This document shows, piece after piece, positions 30,527 through 40,800 of a stretch of DNA of 64,000 nt. The DNA is taken from positions 1 to 64,000 of IMG/VR virus record IMGVR_UViG_3300017991_000013; one strand, given 5' to 3'. The DNA is from a virus. Numbering within the stretch: the stretch's first letter is position 1; the number at the start of each line of letters is the position of its first letter. The position numbers were made by a program, and so were the translations under genes. Under the pieces are notes generated by a model. That model worked only from the letters and a program-made list of their open reading frames with translations. It searched no databases and had not been told where the DNA came from.

Positions 30527-30856
30527 TTGCCAGAAGACACGCGAGATACGAAACCTCTCGACGCGGTGCCAGAGAAGCCGCCGGGCTTCGATAAGCTACC
30601 CGTGGAAGACCAGACGGTTATTCGACAGTTTCAGAGTAACCCCGATCCTGTGATTGGGCTGGCGTACGTCATGACGAAGGTGGCGCAGGTCTCTGCTCAC
30701 CAGACCACGGTCGGGTTGGAGTGCGCGGACCGACACAAGGTGGTGGATGCGAAGCTCAGAGGCTTCGAGAGACTCAAGTGGATCGGCGCTGGGGTGCTGC
30801 TGGTACTGAGTGCCATCAAGGCGTGGGTGCTGACCAAGGTGCTTGGCGCACCGTAG
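30527..30856 (+). CDS. Membrane protein with C-terminal span, 109 aa
   Basis: The N-terminal three quarters are polar and helical; the end carries one hydrophobic span (WIGAGVLLVLSAIKAWVLTKVL). The TTG start at 30527 follows the u-spanin-like gene. It may be a lysis accessory or another envelope protein; no family is recognised. Confidence 0.5.
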   Translation: MPEDTRDTKPLDAVPEKPPGFDKLPVEDQTVIRQFQSNPDPVIGLAYVMTKVAQVSAHQTTVGLECADRHKVVDAKLRGFERLKWIGAGVLLVLSAIKAWVLTKVLGAP

Positions 30857-30866
30857 GGAGAGAACG

Positions 30867-31094
30867 ATGTCGATCAAGGAGCTGGATAGCCCCATCGAGT
30901 TACCCGGGCGGACGATCTCGAAATTCCGCGTGAACTTCAACTCCATCAGTATCTGTTCGCTGGAAGCTGACGGGGTGACCGAGGTGGGGCATGACCCGCT
31001 CGACCTGAAGGAAGAAGACCTAGAAGCGGATGACGCGTTGCGGGTCGAGCTGGAACGCGTGGCAGCGGCGCACCTTCAAACGCTGACGGAGTGA
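30867..31094 (+). CDS. Hypothetical protein, 75 aa
   Basis: Not recognised. ATG at 30867 after GTAGGGAGAGAACG. The protein begins with SIKELDSPIELPGRTIS, then a hydrophobic-polar mix with two cysteines, and ends in an acidic helix (DLEADDALRVELERVAAAH). It lies between the membrane cluster and virion genes, so it may be structural. Confidence 0.45.
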   Translation: MSIKELDSPIELPGRTISKFRVNFNSISICSLEADGVTEVGHDPLDLKEEDLEADDALRVELERVAAAHLQTLTE

Positions 31095-31098
31095 CGAG

Positions 31099-31632
31099 AT
31101 GGCTGACACACCGAGAAACATAACCGACCTGCTCGCACTGCTCGCGGACAACGTCGGGCAAGACATCTCGCCGCAGGACCTGCGAGACTTCCTCGTCAGC
31201 GTGCTGGGCGAGTACGCGCAGATATATGTCCACGACGGGGCGACCGCGCAGTCGGGCATCACCACGACCCCGGTGAAGATGACCGGGTGGGCAACCGACG
31301 GGGACGACGAGGGGAACCTCGACGCCGACGCAGCCAGCGATCGCATCAACGTCGACGAGACGATGGACGTGGAGGTCATCTTTCAGTGCTCGTTCTCGGG
31401 CTCTGCGAACACGACCTTCGAGTTCCACGCGTACGTCAGCGGTGAGCAGACGCAGGGGGCGTGCAAGCGGAAGCTCGGCGCGGGTGGCGACGTGGGTAGC
31501 TGTAGCTTCACCTGCCTCCTCAAGGGCTTGACCAACACCGACGCCATCGAGGTCTATGTGGAGTCGGACAACGGTGGTGGAGCTTCCATGACCCCGGTGC
31601 ACGCGCAGTTGGTGGTAAAGAGGGTTCGCTAG
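31099..31632 (+). CDS. Putative virion surface protein with C1q/jelly-roll-like domain, 177 aa
   Basis: A helical N-terminus (ITDLLALLADNVGQDISPQDLRDFLVSVLG) probably docks on the particle. The rest is beta-rich (IYVHDGATAQSGITTTPVKM, then FQCSFSGSANTTFEFHAYVSG), resembling small beta-sandwich domains at phage surfaces. ATG at 31099, adjacent to the large beta protein downstream. A structural role is likely; the exact part (decoration or fibre) is not visible. Confidence 0.5.
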   Translation: MADTPRNITDLLALLADNVGQDISPQDLRDFLVSVLGEYAQIYVHDGATAQSGITTTPVKMTGWATDGDDEGNLDADAASDRINVDETMDVEVIFQCSFSGSANTTFEFHAYVSGEQTQGACKRKLGAGGDVGSCSFTCLLKGLTNTDAIEVYVESDNGGGASMTPVHAQLVVKRVR

Positions 31633-33870
31633 ATGGCTGATCGGTTCTACGTAGGCGGCGGGGCGTTCGACGAGGGGTTCGACCTCGGGTTCCTCCTGTT
31701 CGCGCTCTGGGACGACACCGCGAACTGGTCCACCTCCTCTGGTGGAGCGGGCGGCGCCAGCGTGCCCGGGTCCGGGGACGTCGCGATCTTCGACGCGAAC
31801 AGCGGGAGCTGTCTCTGCGATGTCAAGCCGAACGTGCAGAAGCTCGACCTGCAGTCGGGCTACGATCACAAGCTCGACTTCGATACCTACGGCGCGACGA
31901 TCGGGAGCGGAGGGTGCGTGGTCGCCGACGGCGAGCTGGACATGGGTTCGGCGAAGGTCGACATCAACGCGACGTCTGCGGGCACCGGGTTCTTCCAGAG
32001 CGGCGGCGAGGTCACGCTGACCAGCGATACCTGCGAGGTCAACGGGGACTTCGAGCGCAGTGCGGGCACGTTGAACCACAACAGTGGTACCGTGTTCATG
32101 CTTCGCGTCGTTGCGGCAGACCGAGACCTCGATGTCAACGGGGCCACGCTCTACAACGTCTCCATCACCTACGGGGCCTACGGCATCGACCTAGACAGCG
32201 ACATGACCATCGATACCGGAGGCTTGCTCAAGCTGAACGACCTCCGCGACCTCGCGGGCGCGAACACCATCACGCTGCTCGGGGACATGGAGACCAGCGA
32301 GACGAGCGCCAACTACGGGACGCGAGCAACGGTCCACGTCGTGGGAACGGGCGCGCAAGAGATCAAGGGCACGTCGGTCACAGGTAACCGCATCTTCCCC
32401 ATCAGCGGTCTCATCGTCGACAAGCCCAGCGGGACTCTGACCTTCACCAACAAGATCAAGTTCCAGAGCAACACCCTCGTGATCGAGTACATCCGAGGCG
32501 ACTGCGACTGGACGGGGTGCACGAACTTCCACCTCGACGGACACCACTCTACGATCAAGTGCACCGCAGACTGGACGATCGAGCCCACGCAGTTTGAGAT
32601 TCACACGGACGCGTTCAACTTCTACATCTCCACGGGCATCCTCACGCTGGCGAGCGGGTGCACCTTGCAGGGCAGCGCCTACGGGAACCTCGTGAGCAGT
32701 GCCGGCGGCGAGGTGCACCTCCAAGGCGACGCGAACTTCAACAGCGACATCACCGAGTACCCGTCCACCGCGAAGTTCGTGGCCAACGGCACCGGAGCAC
32801 AGACGGTGCAGGGAACCGGGCAGGTCACCAAGCTGGTCATCGACAAGCCCTCTGGAACCCTCACCCTCGGGAGCATCGCCATCGGTGGGGACACCTCGGT
32901 TCGACCGCAGTTCGAGTACATCCAAGGCGACGTGGACACCACGGGCAGCACGATCGAGATTGGTGACGGTGCGTACGACAGCCATCGGATCAAGACCCGC
33001 GATCTCGAACTGAATAACCTGACCATTAACCCACAGGGTTCCTACAACTTCGACGCGGATGGTCCGTGCATCGTAAAGGGAAAGCTGCTCGTAAGCTCAG
33101 TCTACAACTTCGGGCAGATCAACGGCGGCTACATCGATGTGCACGGAGACTTTGAGTTCAACGATACGAGCACCGTCGGCAGCGATTGCCCCGTCAACCT
33201 CGTGGGCGATGGTGCGCAGTCGCTCCTCTGTGACGGCGGAGACCTCGGCGGCGTAGAACTGACCATCGACAAGCCGAGCGGCACCGTTTCTCTCGGCGAG
33301 AACTTCGCGCCGACTGGCTGGACGGCCGACCTGACAGTCACTCGCGGCGAGCTAGACACCGCTGGTTACGACGTGGTCATGGCGGGGCGTACGTTCACCC
33401 TCGGGGCTTATGGAAAGTTCCGCGCCAAGGGTGACGAGACCTTTACCATCGGGACGGTCGACTGTCAGACGGGGTCCACGGTAGAGTTCTACGACGCGGC
33501 GGCGACCGCGGTGGTAACGAACTTCACGAAGACCTACTATAACCTCGAACTCGGGGCGAGCAAGACGCATCAGGTTGCCTCGGGGGTGGGGAACGGCATC
33601 GTGGTCAACGGTGTCCTCAAGAGTCTCGGCACCAGCGGGACCCGAGCGGTGCTCCGTTCGACGACGCCCGCGACTCAGTGGGAGCTGGACTTGCAGGGAA
33701 CGAGCTGGCTCTACGACGCGGCGGACATCCAAGACGGGGACGCCTCCGCAGGGAACGACGTCTACTGCGTGGGTTCGCTCGACAGCGGGAACAACACGGC
33801 GGACTTCATCTTCTCCATCACCCCGTCGGCCAGCGGTTACCGCCCCGGCGTGAGGAGGCACAATGTTTAA
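31633..33870 (+). CDS. Large beta-helix-like virion protein, 745 aa
   Basis: Almost entirely beta-rich, with G, S, T, D and N turns and an internal recurring unit. Examples are LIVDKPSGTLTFTNKI, LVIDKPSGTLTLGSIA and LTIDKPSGTVSLGENF, at about 265, 410 and 545 residues, each following an A-Q-x-x-x-G segment. This points to a parallel beta-helix or repeated-sandwich adhesin, such as a tail spike, fibre or head fibre. ATG at 31633 directly after the previous stop. It could contact host polysaccharide, but no catalytic residues stand out. Confidence 0.6.
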   Translation: MADRFYVGGGAFDEGFDLGFLLFALWDDTANWSTSSGGAGGASVPGSGDVAIFDANSGSCLCDVKPNVQKLDLQSGYDHKLDFDTYGATIGSGGCVVADGELDMGSAKVDINATSAGTGFFQSGGEVTLTSDTCEVNGDFERSAGTLNHNSGTVFMLRVVAADRDLDVNGATLYNVSITYGAYGIDLDSDMTIDTGGLLKLNDLRDLAGANTITLLGDMETSETSANYGTRATVHVVGTGAQEIKGTSVTGNRIFPISGLIVDKPSGTLTFTNKIKFQSNTLVIEYIRGDCDWTGCTNFHLDGHHSTIKCTADWTIEPTQFEIHTDAFNFYISTGILTLASGCTLQGSAYGNLVSSAGGEVHLQGDANFNSDITEYPSTAKFVANGTGAQTVQGTGQVTKLVIDKPSGTLTLGSIAIGGDTSVRPQFEYIQGDVDTTGSTIEIGDGAYDSHRIKTRDLELNNLTINPQGSYNFDADGPCIVKGKLLVSSVYNFGQINGGYIDVHGDFEFNDTSTVGSDCPVNLVGDGAQSLLCDGGDLGGVELTIDKPSGTVSLGENFAPTGWTADLTVTRGELDTAGYDVVMAGRTFTLGAYGKFRAKGDETFTIGTVDCQTGSTVEFYDAAATAVVTNFTKTYYNLELGASKTHQVASGVGNGIVVNGVLKSLGTSGTRAVLRSTTPATQWELDLQGTSWLYDAADIQDGDASAGNDVYCVGSLDSGNNTADFIFSITPSASGYRPGVRRHNV

Positions 33871-35710
33871 GAACGTAGCGGGCCAGCTGGTCACGGTCTT
33901 CGCGTGGGATACCGCGGCCGACGCGCCCAAGACCGGGGACGCCGCGAACATCACGGCGTACCTCAGCAAGGACGGCGGCGCTGCGGCGGCGACCAACGAT
34001 GTCAACCCGACCGAGCTGGACGCGACGAACATGAAGGGCGCGTATCAGTTCACCATGACGCAAGCCGAGACGAACTGCGACCTGCTCGACCTTGTTCCGG
34101 TGAGCGCCACGGCGGACGTCGTGATCGAGATGGTGTCCATCTACACCATCCCGCTCGACGACTACAAGGCAGACGTCAGCGGACTCGCGACCTCGGCCGC
34201 GCTCTCGGCTCACGACGCCAAGCTCGACACGGTGGACGGGGTGGTCGATGCGATCAAGGTCAAGACCGACGATCTGAACTTCAACTCCGACGTGACCAAG
34301 CTCTTGCTCGTGGACATCCGCGACGTGAATGACGCCGCGGTCACGGGCGTCAACGACTTCAAGGCGGACGTCAGTAACCTCGACGTCGCGGTCTCGACCC
34401 GCTCTGACTTCGACGCCTCGTCGGACACGGTCGACGTGGATCGGGTTGACGGCACCTCGTTGCAGGGGAAGGTCGGACGCAACCTCGACTTCTTCTTCCA
34501 GAACTCCGGCGGCGACACGACCAAGGAGGTCGACGACGTCGGCGGCGGCGGTGGCACCGACTGGACCAGCGGCGAGAAGGAGAACATTCGGCAGGCGCTC
34601 GGGGTCACCGGTACCAAGAGCGCGACGAGCGGCGGCAACCTCGACGCGGTCAAGGCGGACACCGACGCGTACCTCGACGCCTCTGTCTCGACACGGGCGC
34701 TGGAGGCTGGCGGCAACCTCGCGGCGGTCAAGGGCAAGACCGACCAGATGGCGTTCACCGGGTCCGACATCCACGCGACCCTCGTGGGCGAAGAGGTCGA
34801 CATCGGCAAGGTCAAGGGCGTCGGCGTCACAGACATCAACGACTTCAAGGCCGACGTGTCGGGGCTCTCGACCTTCAACCACAACACCGACGAGGTCGAT
34901 CTCGGCGAGGTCAAGGGCGTGGCGGTCACCGGGGTCGACGACTTCAAGGCCGACGTGTCCGCGCTCGCACTGCAGGCGACCCTCTCCACGGTCAACACCA
35001 AGTGCACCACGATCCAAACGAAGACCGACCAGCTCAACTTCTCGGGCGCCAACGTGCAAGCTCGCGTGGCAGACAAGGGCGTGCTCAACGACCCGAGCGC
35101 GTCGGACATCGACACCGAGCTATCGAGCAACCACGGCAGCGGAAGCTGGGAGGGCGAGGTCGCCACGAGCGTGGACCTCAACGACAACGCGAACAACAAG
35201 GACATCGTGGCGGAGGCGCTCAAGGAACGCGACGTCAGTGGCGTGAGCGGAGTCAGCGGCTCGATCTACAAGGACCTCAAGGATGTGATCGACGCCAACC
35301 AGGTCGACCTCGACTACATCATCACCGTGGTCGACGCGATCAAGGTCAAGACCGACCAGATGAACTTCTCGGGGACCGACATCAAGGCCACGCTCGACGG
35401 AGAAGAGGTCGACGTCGGAGCGGTCAACGGGGTATCGGTCACCGGTCCCGACGACTTCAAGGCCGACGTCTCGGCGCTGGCCACCGCGGCAGCGGTCGCG
35501 ACCCTGCAGTCCGACGTCACCATCGTGCAAGAGCTTCGGCAGAACCGCTTGGAGTTCGACATCACCAGCTCGCCGACGAAGGCCTACATCTGGAACACCG
35601 CGGGCTCGGCGCGCAAGTGGGAGTGCACGCTGACCGACAAGGATGGCGCGGACGTGACGACGCTGACTCGCGGACCCATCAACGCGACGGCTTGGAGCTT
35701 GGTGCCCTAG
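33863..35710 (+). CDS. Repeat-rich fibrous virion protein, 615 aa
   Basis: The N-terminal 100 residues have a compact beta domain. After that a 10-12-residue motif, DDFKADVSGL or NDFKADVSNL, recurs at least five times (residues about 95, 165, 325, 357 and 530), alternating with a VDAIKVKTDQMNFSG/DLNFNS unit. Such short, charged heptad-like repeats suggest a trimeric coiled/fibrous shaft. The ATG overlaps the preceding stop. A tail or head fibre is likely; host contact is inferred. Confidence 0.6.
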   Translation: MFKNVAGQLVTVFAWDTAADAPKTGDAANITAYLSKDGGAAAATNDVNPTELDATNMKGAYQFTMTQAETNCDLLDLVPVSATADVVIEMVSIYTIPLDDYKADVSGLATSAALSAHDAKLDTVDGVVDAIKVKTDDLNFNSDVTKLLLVDIRDVNDAAVTGVNDFKADVSNLDVAVSTRSDFDASSDTVDVDRVDGTSLQGKVGRNLDFFFQNSGGDTTKEVDDVGGGGGTDWTSGEKENIRQALGVTGTKSATSGGNLDAVKADTDAYLDASVSTRALEAGGNLAAVKGKTDQMAFTGSDIHATLVGEEVDIGKVKGVGVTDINDFKADVSGLSTFNHNTDEVDLGEVKGVAVTGVDDFKADVSALALQATLSTVNTKCTTIQTKTDQLNFSGANVQARVADKGVLNDPSASDIDTELSSNHGSGSWEGEVATSVDLNDNANNKDIVAEALKERDVSGVSGVSGSIYKDLKDVIDANQVDLDYIITVVDAIKVKTDQMNFSGTDIKATLDGEEVDVGAVNGVSVTGPDDFKADVSALATAAAVATLQSDVTIVQELRQNRLEFDITSSPTKAYIWNTAGSARKWECTLTDKDGADVTTLTRGPINATAWSLVP

Positions 35711-36478
35711 ATGTACACGCGAGCGATTCTCGGTTCGTGGCAGATCACGGGGTCTGCGTTATACCCCGACACGCCCACGGACTTCGTAGGGACCGACGAC
35801 GAGAACGGGGACAGCATCTCGTTCTCGGCGAACGTGGGCGAGACGACCGACACGCTGCGCGTGTGGTACAAGCCCGAAGACAACGAGGCGTGGTCGGCCT
35901 ACGTGGACGTGACGCCGCCGGTAACTCCCTCGTTGGTTCGGTCTGGGCAGATCACGGGGCTCGACACGGGCCAGCGCTACATGCTGATGGCGATGGCCTA
36001 CTACGAGGGCTTCAACAGCATCCCGACGATGCCCATCTTCGTCTGGTGCACGGAGGGACTAAGGGTGCGACAAGAGATCAGGTCCGCCATCGCGGCGAGG
36101 CTGCTCACGTCGAGCGAGTTGGTCACTGACCTCGGCGGCGAGCACATCTACTACATCCGTCCGCCGCAGGGCGCGAACTACCCTTGCGTCACCTACTTCG
36201 TGGTCGACGACGACCCGAACCTTCGGTGGGACACCTACGGGTACATCGACCTGCTGGTGCAGATGGACGTGCACGCGGAGGGCGGCGAAGCTGCGACGGC
36301 GATCGACGGCATCGTTGACATCCTCGACAACCTATTCACACAGTGGCGTCTAGACTCGACGCACTGGAAGGGCTTGAACATGTGGAGAACGGGAGGGCGC
36401 ATAGCATTTAGAGCGGAGGAACAGAAGGAGCAACGCCCACTGAGTTGGGTAATCAGAGTGGTCCGCAAGGACCTGTAA
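35711..36478 (+). CDS. Fibronectin-III-like domain fused to a tail-terminator-like domain, 255 aa
   Basis: Residues 1-115 are beta-rich with an FN3-like pattern (DTLRVWYKPEDNEAWSAYVD, GLDTGQRYMLMAMAYYEGF). Residues about 118-255 look like the tail-terminator/tail-completion (DUF3168-like) domain: RSAIAARLL, GANYPCVTYFVVDDDPNLRW, YIDLLVQMDVHAEGGEAATAI. The gene directly precedes the tail tube gene, as expected for the terminator. An N-terminal surface domain on a terminator is uncommon. Confidence 0.62.
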   Translation: MYTRAILGSWQITGSALYPDTPTDFVGTDDENGDSISFSANVGETTDTLRVWYKPEDNEAWSAYVDVTPPVTPSLVRSGQITGLDTGQRYMLMAMAYYEGFNSIPTMPIFVWCTEGLRVRQEIRSAIAARLLTSSELVTDLGGEHIYYIRPPQGANYPCVTYFVVDDDPNLRWDTYGYIDLLVQMDVHAEGGEAATAIDGIVDILDNLFTQWRLDSTHWKGLNMWRTGGRIAFRAEEQKEQRPLSWVIRVVRKDL

Positions 36479-36493
36479 CGAGGAGGAAAGGGA

Positions 36494-37018
36494 ATGCCGA
36501 ACATTACTGGTGGCGACCTCAGCAAGATTCTTGCGGGGCCGTGCGAGATTTTCCTCGGGACGCCCGAGGCCAGCATCGGTCACACGCAGGACGGGGTGGA
36601 GTTCAATTACGAGCCGGACATCCGCGAGCGCAACGTGGACGCCTACGGCTCGACGCCGGTGGAGCTGTTGCTCATCGGTGAGAACATCGAGGTGACCACG
36701 CGGATCACGCAGTGGGAACTGGCCAAGCTCAAGAAGGCCATGCCGGCGGGGCTGCAGGGCTCGAACTACTTGGGGCTCGGGCGCACCGCGGGCTTCCACC
36801 TCGCGGAGAACGAGGCGGTACTGATGCGGATTCACCCGCTGGAGCAGGGAGCCGTCACCGACTACGACGTCTACCTGTGGCGCACGGTGTCCAACGCACC
36901 GGTAGCCATCGCCTTCAACAACGAAGGGGACCGGGTCTTCGAGGTCACCTTCAAGGCCATGCCGGACGAGTCGCGTCAGGAAGGTCAGCTCCTCGGCAAG
37001 ATCGGTTCGCCGAGCTAA
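36494..37018 (+). CDS. Major tail tube protein, 174 aa
   Basis: Main subunit of the non-contractile tail tube. The pattern fits the tail tube fold: a short N-terminal part, CEIFLGTPEASIGHTQDGVEF, VDAYGSTPVELLLIGENIEVTTRIT, then HPLEQGAVTDYDVYLW and a final strand VFEVTFKAMPDE. SD sequence GAGGAGGAAAGGGA precedes ATG. It lies between the tail terminator and the tail assembly chaperone, the expected position. Confidence 0.8.
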   Translation: MPNITGGDLSKILAGPCEIFLGTPEASIGHTQDGVEFNYEPDIRERNVDAYGSTPVELLLIGENIEVTTRITQWELAKLKKAMPAGLQGSNYLGLGRTAGFHLAENEAVLMRIHPLEQGAVTDYDVYLWRTVSNAPVAIAFNNEGDRVFEVTFKAMPDESRQEGQLLGKIGSPS

Positions 37019-37057
37019 CAGTAGGAAACGAAACCCTGGAGCGCGGAGGGAAGTAGC

Positions 37058-37492
37058 ATGACAGAGGAAAGGGCCAGTCTGCCCAGGACCAAAGACCTCG
37101 ACACGGTGTTGGGGAAGGTATCCGTGGGACGCCCGAGACTCAAGACCTTAACGGTCGTGGCTCGGGCATTGCAAGACGCCGACCTGGACATCTCGTTGTT
37201 GACCAAGGGCGGGGAGAAGAAGGAAGAGGGTGACGAGAGCAACGAGCCGAGCGCGGTCGACAAGCAGCTCGGCATCACCCTCGCCCTGAAAATCCCCGAG
37301 GTGCTGCCGTCGGTCTTCACCACGCTGGTGAAGAAGGACGACAAGCCCCTCACCGAGGAAGAAGCCGAGGAGCTAGAGATCGAGGACGCGATCAACATCG
37401 TGACCACGGTGGTGGAGCTTCTGGACAAGGAAGCCATCCGCCGTTTACGAGAGCAGCTCCAGCGGCTACTGAGTCGCGGCAACGCGGCCTAG
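37058..37492 (+). CDS. Tail assembly chaperone, short (G-like) product, 144 aa
   Basis: Chaperone that binds the tape measure during tail polymerisation. It is helical and acidic, lies between tail tube and tape measure, and ends at TAG 37490-37492. An open frame without a start continues immediately after the stop in the -1 frame, as expected for the G/GT frameshift arrangement of lambda-like phages. ATG at 37058. Confidence 0.78.
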   Translation: MTEERASLPRTKDLDTVLGKVSVGRPRLKTLTVVARALQDADLDISLLTKGGEKKEEGDESNEPSAVDKQLGITLALKIPEVLPSVFTTLVKKDDKPLTEEEAEELEIEDAINIVTTVVELLDKEAIRRLREQLQRLLSRGNAA

Positions 37493-37815
37493 ACCCTTGG
37501 TGGTTCCAGCGCCTCGTTGACCTGTTCGGTGAAGAGTACGGCTGGACGAGGGACGACACGCTCGACCTCTTTCCAAGGGAGGCCGAGATTCTCTCGACCA
37601 TCATCGACGGCCGTCGCGCTGGAGAGAAGCTGGAGCGGTTAACAGAGGCAGACTGGCCCAACCTCAAGAAGAGCGTTCGCAGCCAGATCAAGCGGAAGCT
37701 CAAGGAACGCATGGCGACGGCTCGACCCTTCCACCGGCCGAAGTACTCGGCGGAGGTCGAGGCGCGCATGAAGGAAATCCGAGAGAAGCAGAAGAGGGAG
37801 CGGGATGCCCGGTAA
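37492..37815 (+). CDS. Tail assembly chaperone -1 frameshift extension (GT-like)
   Basis: Reading from 37492 in the -1 frame relative to the short chaperone gives about 107 open codons to TAA at 37813-37815, with a coherent sequence: DPWWFQRLVDLFGEEYGWTR early and a basic helical end. There is no start codon in the first about 70 codons, so translation must enter by frameshift from the upstream gene. No canonical X-XXY-YYZ slippery heptamer is evident near the junction. The end overlaps the tape measure start. Confidence 0.7.
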   Translation, partial: DPWWFQRLVDLFGEEYGWTRDDTLDLFPREAEILSTIIDGRRAGEKLERLTEADWPNLKKSVRSQIKRKLKERMATARPFHRPKYSAEVEARMKEIREKQKRERDAR

Positions 37816-40800
37816 CGAAGTAGCAGGGATTTGGGGCGAGCTAGGCGCGGATGTCAATCCGCTGCTCCGTGCTGTCAGCAAGGGCGTCCAAGCCCTCGGT
37901 GTATTCGGTAAGGCGTTGCAGAAGACCCAGCGCGGTCTCGGTACGCTGGGCAAGGCTGTCGCCAAGACGGGTGCCGCTGTCGAGTCTACCGGTCGAGCTA
38001 TCGGGAACGTCGGTCGCAAGGTCCGCAACACCGGGGCAGTCATCACCGCGACCATGACCGGGATCATCGTGACCACGACCAAGATGGCCGCGACCTTCGA
38101 GGAACGCTTCGCCGAGATCGAGACCCTGCTCGGCGGTGTCTCCAGCGTTCAGATCGCGGGGATGCGGAAAGACATCTTGGCGCTGTCGGCGGACTTCGGC
38201 AAGTCGACCAACGAGATGGCGCTCGGCTTGTACGCGACGGTGTCGGCAGGTGTCGACGCCGCGGAGTCCATCGAGTTCTTGGCGAAGGCGACGAAGGCGG
38301 CTATCGGTGGAGTCGCGTCTACCAACGAGGCGGTGTTGCTCGGGACCGGGGTCATCAAGGCCTACGGTCTACAGTGGAAGGACGCGACCCGTGTCTTCGA
38401 CCTCGCGTTCCAGACGGTCAAGCTAGGTCAGACAACCTTCGCGGAACTCGCGCACTCCGTTGGGCGGGTAACGCCTATCGCAAAGGCCGCGAACATCCAG
38501 CTCGAAGAGATGTTCGGTGCGTTCGCTACGCTGACCGGCGTGACGGGTGACACCGCAGAGGTGGCGACCCAGCTACGCGCGATCCTCAACGCGGTGGTCG
38601 GGCAGAGCAAGGAAGCGACCGAGGCGGCAGCGGCACTGGGGTTGGAGTTCAACGCGGCGGCACTGGGGTCGAAGGGTCTCGGCAAGTTCCTCAAGGAACT
38701 CGCGGACTTCATGAAGGACGACGCCGCCATCGCGGCCCGCATGAACAAGATGATGAAGGGCACGGGGAAGATCAGCAAGGAGACGGGAGAACAGATACTC
38801 CTGTTGAACGACCTGCTGGGCAAGACCTTCCTCGAACGCATGGCGGTACTGATCCCGAACCAGCGAGCCATCGCCGCGGCGCTCGCGCTCTCCAACGAGC
38901 AGGCCGCGACCTTCGCCAAGAAGACCAAGGAGATGAACAAGGCGGCGGGGTCGTCGGAGGCGGCCTTCAAGAAGATGTCGAGTACCTTCTTGTTCGGCTT
39001 CCGGCAGATGGTCCAGCAGATGAAGGTCTTCGGGATTCAGATCGGTGAAATCTTCCTGCCGCACATGACGAAGCTGGTCAACGCGATTAAGAAGGTCGTG
39101 ATCCGAATGCGGGACTGGGTCAAGGCCAACCGCGAAGCCATCGACACGGAGATATGGCGCTTCGTCACTCTGTGGACCACGCGGCTCAACATCTTCCTGC
39201 GGCTCTTGAAGACCCACATCATCCCGGTCCTCAAGGAGTGGGCGGAGAAGATCGGTTGGGTCAAGCTCTCGTTACTCGCGATCCTCGGACCGATCATGTT
39301 ACTCGCAGGGCTCGCGCTCACCATCGCGGCTCCCTTCATCGTGGCGTTCGGGAAGATCATCGTGGTAGTCGGGGGACTCATCTCCAAGCTCTGGTTGCTG
39401 GCGCCGATCTTCCTCGTCATCGGGAAGATCATCGCAGACGCGTGGAAGGAGGTGAGCGGTAGCACGCTGACCTTCCAAGACGTGATAAAGGGCGTCGTCG
39501 ACACGTTCTTGCTGGTCCGCAAGAAGATCAAGGACGCGGTGCAGTTCATCGCGGACTGGATATTCAAGCAGTGGTTGCGAGTGAAGCACCGAGTCATCCC
39601 GATAATCAAGGACCTCGTCAAGCAAGCGGCGAGCGCGTGGGCGTGGCTGGAGGGAAGGACCAAGGAGGTCTGGGCTGCGATTTCCCTCTGGCTCAATACC
39701 ACGGGGATGGACATCTGGAACACGGTCTCCGAGTGGTTCCAGAAGATCGCGGACTTCGTCATCTCGACCTCGGTGTGGTGGTTCAACGCGATGAAGCCGA
39801 AGTGGCTGGCGATCCTCGCGCTGGCGAAGCAGGTGTGGTCGTCGGTCTGGACCATCATCCAGAAGTTCTCTCGCGTTATCGGAGAACACATCCGCGAGGT
39901 GTGGACCGGGCTCTCGGAGTTCTGGGCCGAGAACGGGGACGACATCCTCGAAGTTCTCAGCATGTTCTGGGAAGCGGCCAAGCGTGGGTTCGAGCAGATG
40001 CAACGCAACATCGCTACCGCTATCCACTGGATCATCTCGGTGTGGCGCCTGATAGAACCCGCGGTCATGTTCATCATCGACATCATGCTGTCACTGTGGC
40101 GGCACACGATGCGGATATGGCGAGCCATCGCTCGCGTGATCGGTGACGCGATGATGATCGTCGTGTCCATCATCCGCGGAGACTGGCAGAAGGTCGGTCG
40201 GTTCATCATCGACTTCCTCGTGTCGCTGATGTCGCTGTTCCGCAAGATGTTCTTCCCGAAGGAACTGATCGCGGACATCATGCGAGCCACCGTTCGGTTC
40301 ATCATCGACGGGTGGAAGCGTATCTTCGAGTTCGTCGGGATGATCTTGCAGAAACTCTGGAACCTCGTCTGGAACACCTTGAAGAAGATGGCCAACACCA
40401 TCTGGACTCTGATCTTCCCGCACAAGATCATCGCGAGTGCACTGCTCAAGGGCTTCAACCTAATCAAGGGCATGTGGGACCGAATCCTCAACTACACGAA
40501 CAAGATTTGGTCCAAGGTTCGAGACAAGGTCACCAACACGCTGATGTTCTGGAAGAAGGGTTCGCCGAGAGTCACCGACGTGCTGGGCAAGTCATTGACC
40601 ATGATCGGCGACCAGCTCTCGGCCTTCCAAGAGACCGTGGACATCTCGGCGACGCGGACCTTCACGACCGAGGCCGCGCTCGCTGGTGCCGGCGCCGCGG
40701 GTGCCGAAGCCGGTGGACCCTCGACCGTCAACATCAACATCAAGCAGCCCGTGGACCGCTCGGTAGTTCGCAACGCGATCATACCAGAGGTGACCACGGC

